A stretch of DNA of 45,731 nt, taken from Rhodothermales bacterium. GTDB lineage: Bacteria; Bacteroidota; Rhodothermia; Rhodothermales; UBA10348. Location of the stretch: NCBI GenBank assembly GCA_017859335.1, contig JAFMNH010000006.1, positions 1-45,731 of the forward strand, written 5' to 3'. Every line of letters begins with the position of its first letter. Position 1 is the first letter of the stretch. Below are positions 43,373 through 45,731 of the stretch, piece after piece. Position numbers and translations under genes: made by a program. The notes below the pieces were generated by a model that did no database searches, was not told where the DNA came from, and worked only from the letters and a program-made list of their open reading frames with translations.

Positions 43373-43431
43373 TGCTCCTTGGCTGATGCGTTTGGCACCC
43401 AGCCTCGCAGGGAGATGCCTTGGTAGGACGA

Positions 43432-43462
43432 CCGCCCGGTATGACGCTGTCATACCGGGCGG
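43432..43462 (+). terminator. hairpin terminator after the LVIVD gene
   Basis: A perfect 14-bp inverted repeat (CCGCCCGGTATGAC, loop GCT) is followed by ATTGTTTATG. It lies 60 bases past the stop at 43372. Confidence 0.8.
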
Positions 43463-43509
43463 ATTGTTTATGCTCTCTTGCTGATCCGCTTCACTGGTAG
43501 GTGTTCTCC

Positions 43510-44379
43510 ATGCAATCGTGTGCCTTTCTGACCTTGGCCGATCCGACCGGGTATCACATCGATGATCATCTGGCCGCCGATGCCCTGCGGGCGGTGGGCT
43601 ATGCAGTGGAAACCATTCCATGGGACGCTCCCGGCCAGGCGTGGGATCGCTTCGATGCCGTTGTGGTCCGCTCCACGTGGGATTACCACAAGCAGGTGGA
43701 TGCCTTCTTCGATGTACTCGACCATATCGCCTCATCTGGTCCTCGGCTTTTCAATCCGCTGGGCGTAATGCGATGGAACGCCGACAAGCGGTACCTGGCC
43801 GACCTGGCTGAAAAGGGCGTGGCTGTCGTGCCAACCCTGTTCGGTCGGGCTTTCGAACGCGGCGATGCCGCGCACTTTGCTGATATCATGGAGACCCGGG
43901 ATCTCGTCATCAAGCCCATTCGGGGGGCGAATGCCGAGGGCGCTTTTCGGCTGGGTCCCGATGACGTGCCTGAGGCGGCAGTAGCACGTTTTGCATCGGA
44001 CGATTTCATGGTTCAGCCGTTCGTCCCTACCGTCACCTCACAGGGCGAGGTGTCCCTGTTTTATTTCGGGGGCCGCTATAGCCATGCCATCCAGAAGATC
44101 CCGTCGAAAGGGGATTTCAGGGTGCAGGAAGAGCACGGTGGTACCATTCGTTCCTGGACCCCAGGGGAGTCTGCACACGAGGCGGGCACGCGGGTCATGC
44201 AAGGACTTGCCGAGCGCTGGCCGGACGCACCCACGCTGTATGCCCGTGTGGATCTGGTATGGGGCGACGATGCCTGGTGGCTCATGGAGCTTGAGGTCAT
44301 CGAACCCTCCCTGTATTTCCGCATGGATACGCATGCTGCACACCGCTTTGCAGAGGCCCTGCACAGCGCCATCCGTTGA
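43510..44379 (+). CDS. ATP-grasp ligase (RimK/DcsG-like)
   Basis: A 289-residue ATP-grasp protein. I prefer ATG 43510, with AGGTG eight bases upstream; the track uses GTG 43501. The N-terminal domain has AVVVRSTWDYHKQ. Nucleotide and metal sites appear as DLVIKPIRGANAEGAFRL, DDFMVQPFVPTV, GEVSLFYFGGRYSHAIQKIPSKGDFRVQEEHGG (in part) and ARVDLVWGDDAWWLMELEVIEPSLYF. The last acidic ELEVIEPS holds Mg ligands. The pattern resembles glutathione-synthetase-like and DcsG-type ligases that join a carboxylate to an amine or thiol. The product is unknown. The next gene is ridA, 56 bases away, but no operon partner gives a clear pathway. Confidence 0.82.
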   Translation: MQSCAFLTLADPTGYHIDDHLAADALRAVGYAVETIPWDAPGQAWDRFDAVVVRSTWDYHKQVDAFFDVLDHIASSGPRLFNPLGVMRWNADKRYLADLAEKGVAVVPTLFGRAFERGDAAHFADIMETRDLVIKPIRGANAEGAFRLGPDDVPEAAVARFASDDFMVQPFVPTVTSQGEVSLFYFGGRYSHAIQKIPSKGDFRVQEEHGGTIRSWTPGESAHEAGTRVMQGLAERWPDAPTLYARVDLVWGDDAWWLMELEVIEPSLYFRMDTHAAHRFAEALHSAIR

Positions 44380-44435
44380 CTCGGGGCGGAAGGACATCTA
44401 GCTTCAACCCCCCTTCGTATCAGCCCTCTACCATC

Positions 44436-44816
44436 ATGCAGACCCTTTTTGTCGAAGATGCTCCCGAAGCCATTGGACCGTATTGTCACGCCGTGCGGTC
44501 CGGCCCTTTCTACTTCTTGTCCGGCCAGACACCCCTTGATGCCGACACGATGACCATTGTAGGGGATACCATTGAAGAGCAGACCGGAAGGGTCCTCTTC
44601 AATATTTCCACGGTCCTCAATGGACTCGGACTCGGGCTCGTGGATGTTGTCAAGACGACGGTCTACCTCAAAAGCATGGACGACTTTGCAGGCATGAATG
44701 AGGTCTACGGCAAGATCTTCGAAGGTCATCGTCCGGCTAGAACCACCATCGCTGTTCGGCAAAATCCCCTCGATGCGCTGGTTGAAATTGAGTGCATTGC
44801 CGAGGCGCCGGACTGA
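44436..44816 (+). CDS. ridA: RidA/YjgF family enamine/imine deaminase
   Basis: I start this at ATG 44436 (MQTLFVEDAPEAIGPYCHAV); the track start at 44376 lies within the end of the ATP-grasp gene. The 126-residue product is a full-length RidA. Landmarks are GPYCHAVRSGPFYFLSGQTPLD, QTGRVLFNISTVLNGLGLGLVDVVKTTVYLKSMDDFAGMNEVY (in part) and RPARTTIAVRQNPLDALVEIECIA. The Arg in PARTT corresponds to the catalytic Arg105 of the E. coli enzyme, and the final Glu (VEIECIA) is present. RidA hydrolyses reactive 2-aminoacrylate made by PLP enzymes. It is convergent with the serine hydrolase gene, 10 bases apart. Confidence 0.93.
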   Translation: MQTLFVEDAPEAIGPYCHAVRSGPFYFLSGQTPLDADTMTIVGDTIEEQTGRVLFNISTVLNGLGLGLVDVVKTTVYLKSMDDFAGMNEVYGKIFEGHRPARTTIAVRQNPLDALVEIECIAEAPD

Positions 44817-44826
44817 TCCTGCCGTC

Positions 44827-45731
44827 CTAGAGATACCCCGCGGCCACGCGTTCGGCCAGATCGGCCACAGCAGGACCATTTCGATTGGTCAGGATGACCA
44901 CGGTCAGCTCTGCGTCCGGATACCGGTGGATGACCGTGCGGAACCCTCGCGTGCTGCCTGTATGGCCGTAGCGCAGATGCCCCTGGTGGGTGTCGATACG
45001 CCACCCGAAGCCGTAGTCTGACAGCCCCGGTGTGAACACGAGCGTCATCAGGGAGTCGCTGACCAGTCCGTCGCCGTAGAGCGCCTGATCCCAGCGGTAG
45101 AGGTCATTGAGCGACGAGTAGATCCCACCATCGCCCAGCACAGCGCTGGTCTGGCTCTGGTCGCTGAAACCCACCTCGTCCCCTTCGACGGAATATCCGA
45201 AAGCACGGTTGGCCACCTCGTTCACGCCATCGATGAAGGCTACGCTCCCGTCCATTCCCAGCGGTTCGAAGATGCGGGTCCGCAGGAAGTCGGGAAACGA
45301 ATGTCCCGATTTCGCCTCGATGATCAGCGCTAAAAGGGCATAGCCGGTGTTGGAGTATCGATAGTCCGTACCCGGGGGGAAATACAGGCTGTCCGTGCCT
45401 GTAATGAAGGTCAGGACGTCGGCATCGCGTACCTGTCCTTCGAATCCGTCGGGAATCAGGGATTCATAGTCCAACAAGCCGGATTGATGCTGGATGAGAT
45501 GGCGGACGGAAACGCCAGAGGCCACATCAGGCATGCCGGCAAGAATATCCCGGACCTTCTCGTCCAGTCCCACTGCCCCCTCGTCCACGAGCATGGCCAC
45601 GGCCATGGCAGTAAACTGCTTGGTTACGGATGCCAGTCGGAAGTTGGTGGCCACAGAGACCGGTATCCCCGCTTCCAGGTTTGCCATGCCATACGCGTCG
45701 GCGCGCTCGATTTCGCCCTTGCGGATGACCA
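44827..45731 (-). CDS. class C beta-lactamase-fold serine hydrolase, 5' end cut by window edge
   Basis: The frame stays open to the window edge (VIRKGEIERADAYG before the track's Met), so the track start at 45687 is internal and the true start lies beyond the window. About 300 residues are visible. The S-x-x-K motif is ASVTKQFT with nucleophile Ser and Lys. The Tyr motif is YRYSNTGYALL (YxN), and the H/K-x-G stretch near the end is RYGHTGSTRGF. This is the beta-lactamase/transpeptidase-like family that also includes esterases and D-aminopeptidases. Function is not readable. It is convergent with ridA. Confidence 0.88.
   Translation of the reverse strand, partial: VIRKGEIERADAYGMANLEAGIPVSVATNFRLASVTKQFTAMAVAMLVDEGAVGLDEKVRDILAGMPDVASGVSVRHLIQHQSGLLDYESLIPDGFEGQVRDADVLTFITGTDSLYFPPGTDYRYSNTGYALLALIIEAKSGHSFPDFLRTRIFEPLGMDGSVAFIDGVNEVANRAFGYSVEGDEVGFSDQSQTSAVLGDGGIYSSLNDLYRWDQALYGDGLVSDSLMTLVFTPGLSDYGFGWRIDTHQGHLRYGHTGSTRGFRTVIHRYPDAELTVVILTNRNGPAVADLAERVAAGYL

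Noticed and set aside
1-45731. CRISPR array, tRNA, rRNA, insertion sequence or prophage
   Set aside because: I saw no regularly spaced repeats, no tRNA/rRNA sequence, no transposase or integrase ORF and no terminal inverted repeats with target duplications.

Overview
The window looks like chromosomal DNA from a GC-rich, Gram-negative member of the Bacteroidota/Rhodothermota side of the FCB group. The main clue is three secreted proteins ending in a type A type-IX-secretion (T9SS) sorting domain with the YPNPFNP signature. Supporting clues are lipoprotein and signal-peptide starts and many genes with weak Shine-Dalgarno sequences. YPNPFNP, rather than YPNPxxD, fits Rhodothermota/Balneolota-like lineages best; this placement is inference. 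I saw no rRNA, tRNA, CRISPR array, insertion sequence or prophage.

Left part (1-14.1 kb, mostly minus strand): a CheB-type receiver/methylesterase cut by the window edge, with Cys where the catalytic Ser is expected. A small acidic ORF follows, converging on the end of a very large (2,876 aa) cyclic beta-1,2-glucan synthase of the NdvB/ChvB type. A cytosolic PAS histidine kinase and a NarL/FixJ-type response regulator lie directly upstream in the same direction and probably control the synthase. Divergent from the kinase is an Hsp20 chaperone. It converges on a bacterial eRF1-like (baeRF) gene across a perfect 18-bp hairpin that can terminate both.

Middle part (14.2-26.1 kb): a surface-protein locus. 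Two adjacent minus-strand genes encode a 1,235-aa protein with two cohesin-like domains and a 2,040-aa protein with ELWxxDGT repeats, nine related Ig-like repeats and a type I dockerin. Both end in T9SS sorting domains. A divergent plus-strand gene encodes a 505-aa T9SS cargo with an internal duplication. Cohesin and dockerin modules in neighbouring secreted proteins, with no glycoside hydrolase nearby, suggest a non-cellulosomal surface complex. This is the best candidate here for an undescribed system.

Right part (26.6-45.7 kb, mostly plus strand): metabolic and transport genes in short operons. They are a DUF5009/HGSNAT-like membrane acyltransferase; a glycine-zipper mini-protein; an exported amidohydrolase; a DUF1080 protein with a methyltransferase; an HTH-less TetR-like protein overlapping an ABC1/UbiB kinase; a ChrA transporter; SbtA, SbtB and a sodium:solute symporter in tight succession; a truncated VOC dioxygenase followed by a MhqO/MhqD-like quinone-detoxification pair; a metallophosphoesterase lipoprotein; a DUF305 lipoprotein with an LVIVD-repeat lipoprotein; an ATP-grasp ligase; RidA; and a class C beta-lactamase-fold hydrolase cut by the right edge.

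Most longer ORFs in the track that lie opposite these genes are GC-driven antisense shadows and were left out.
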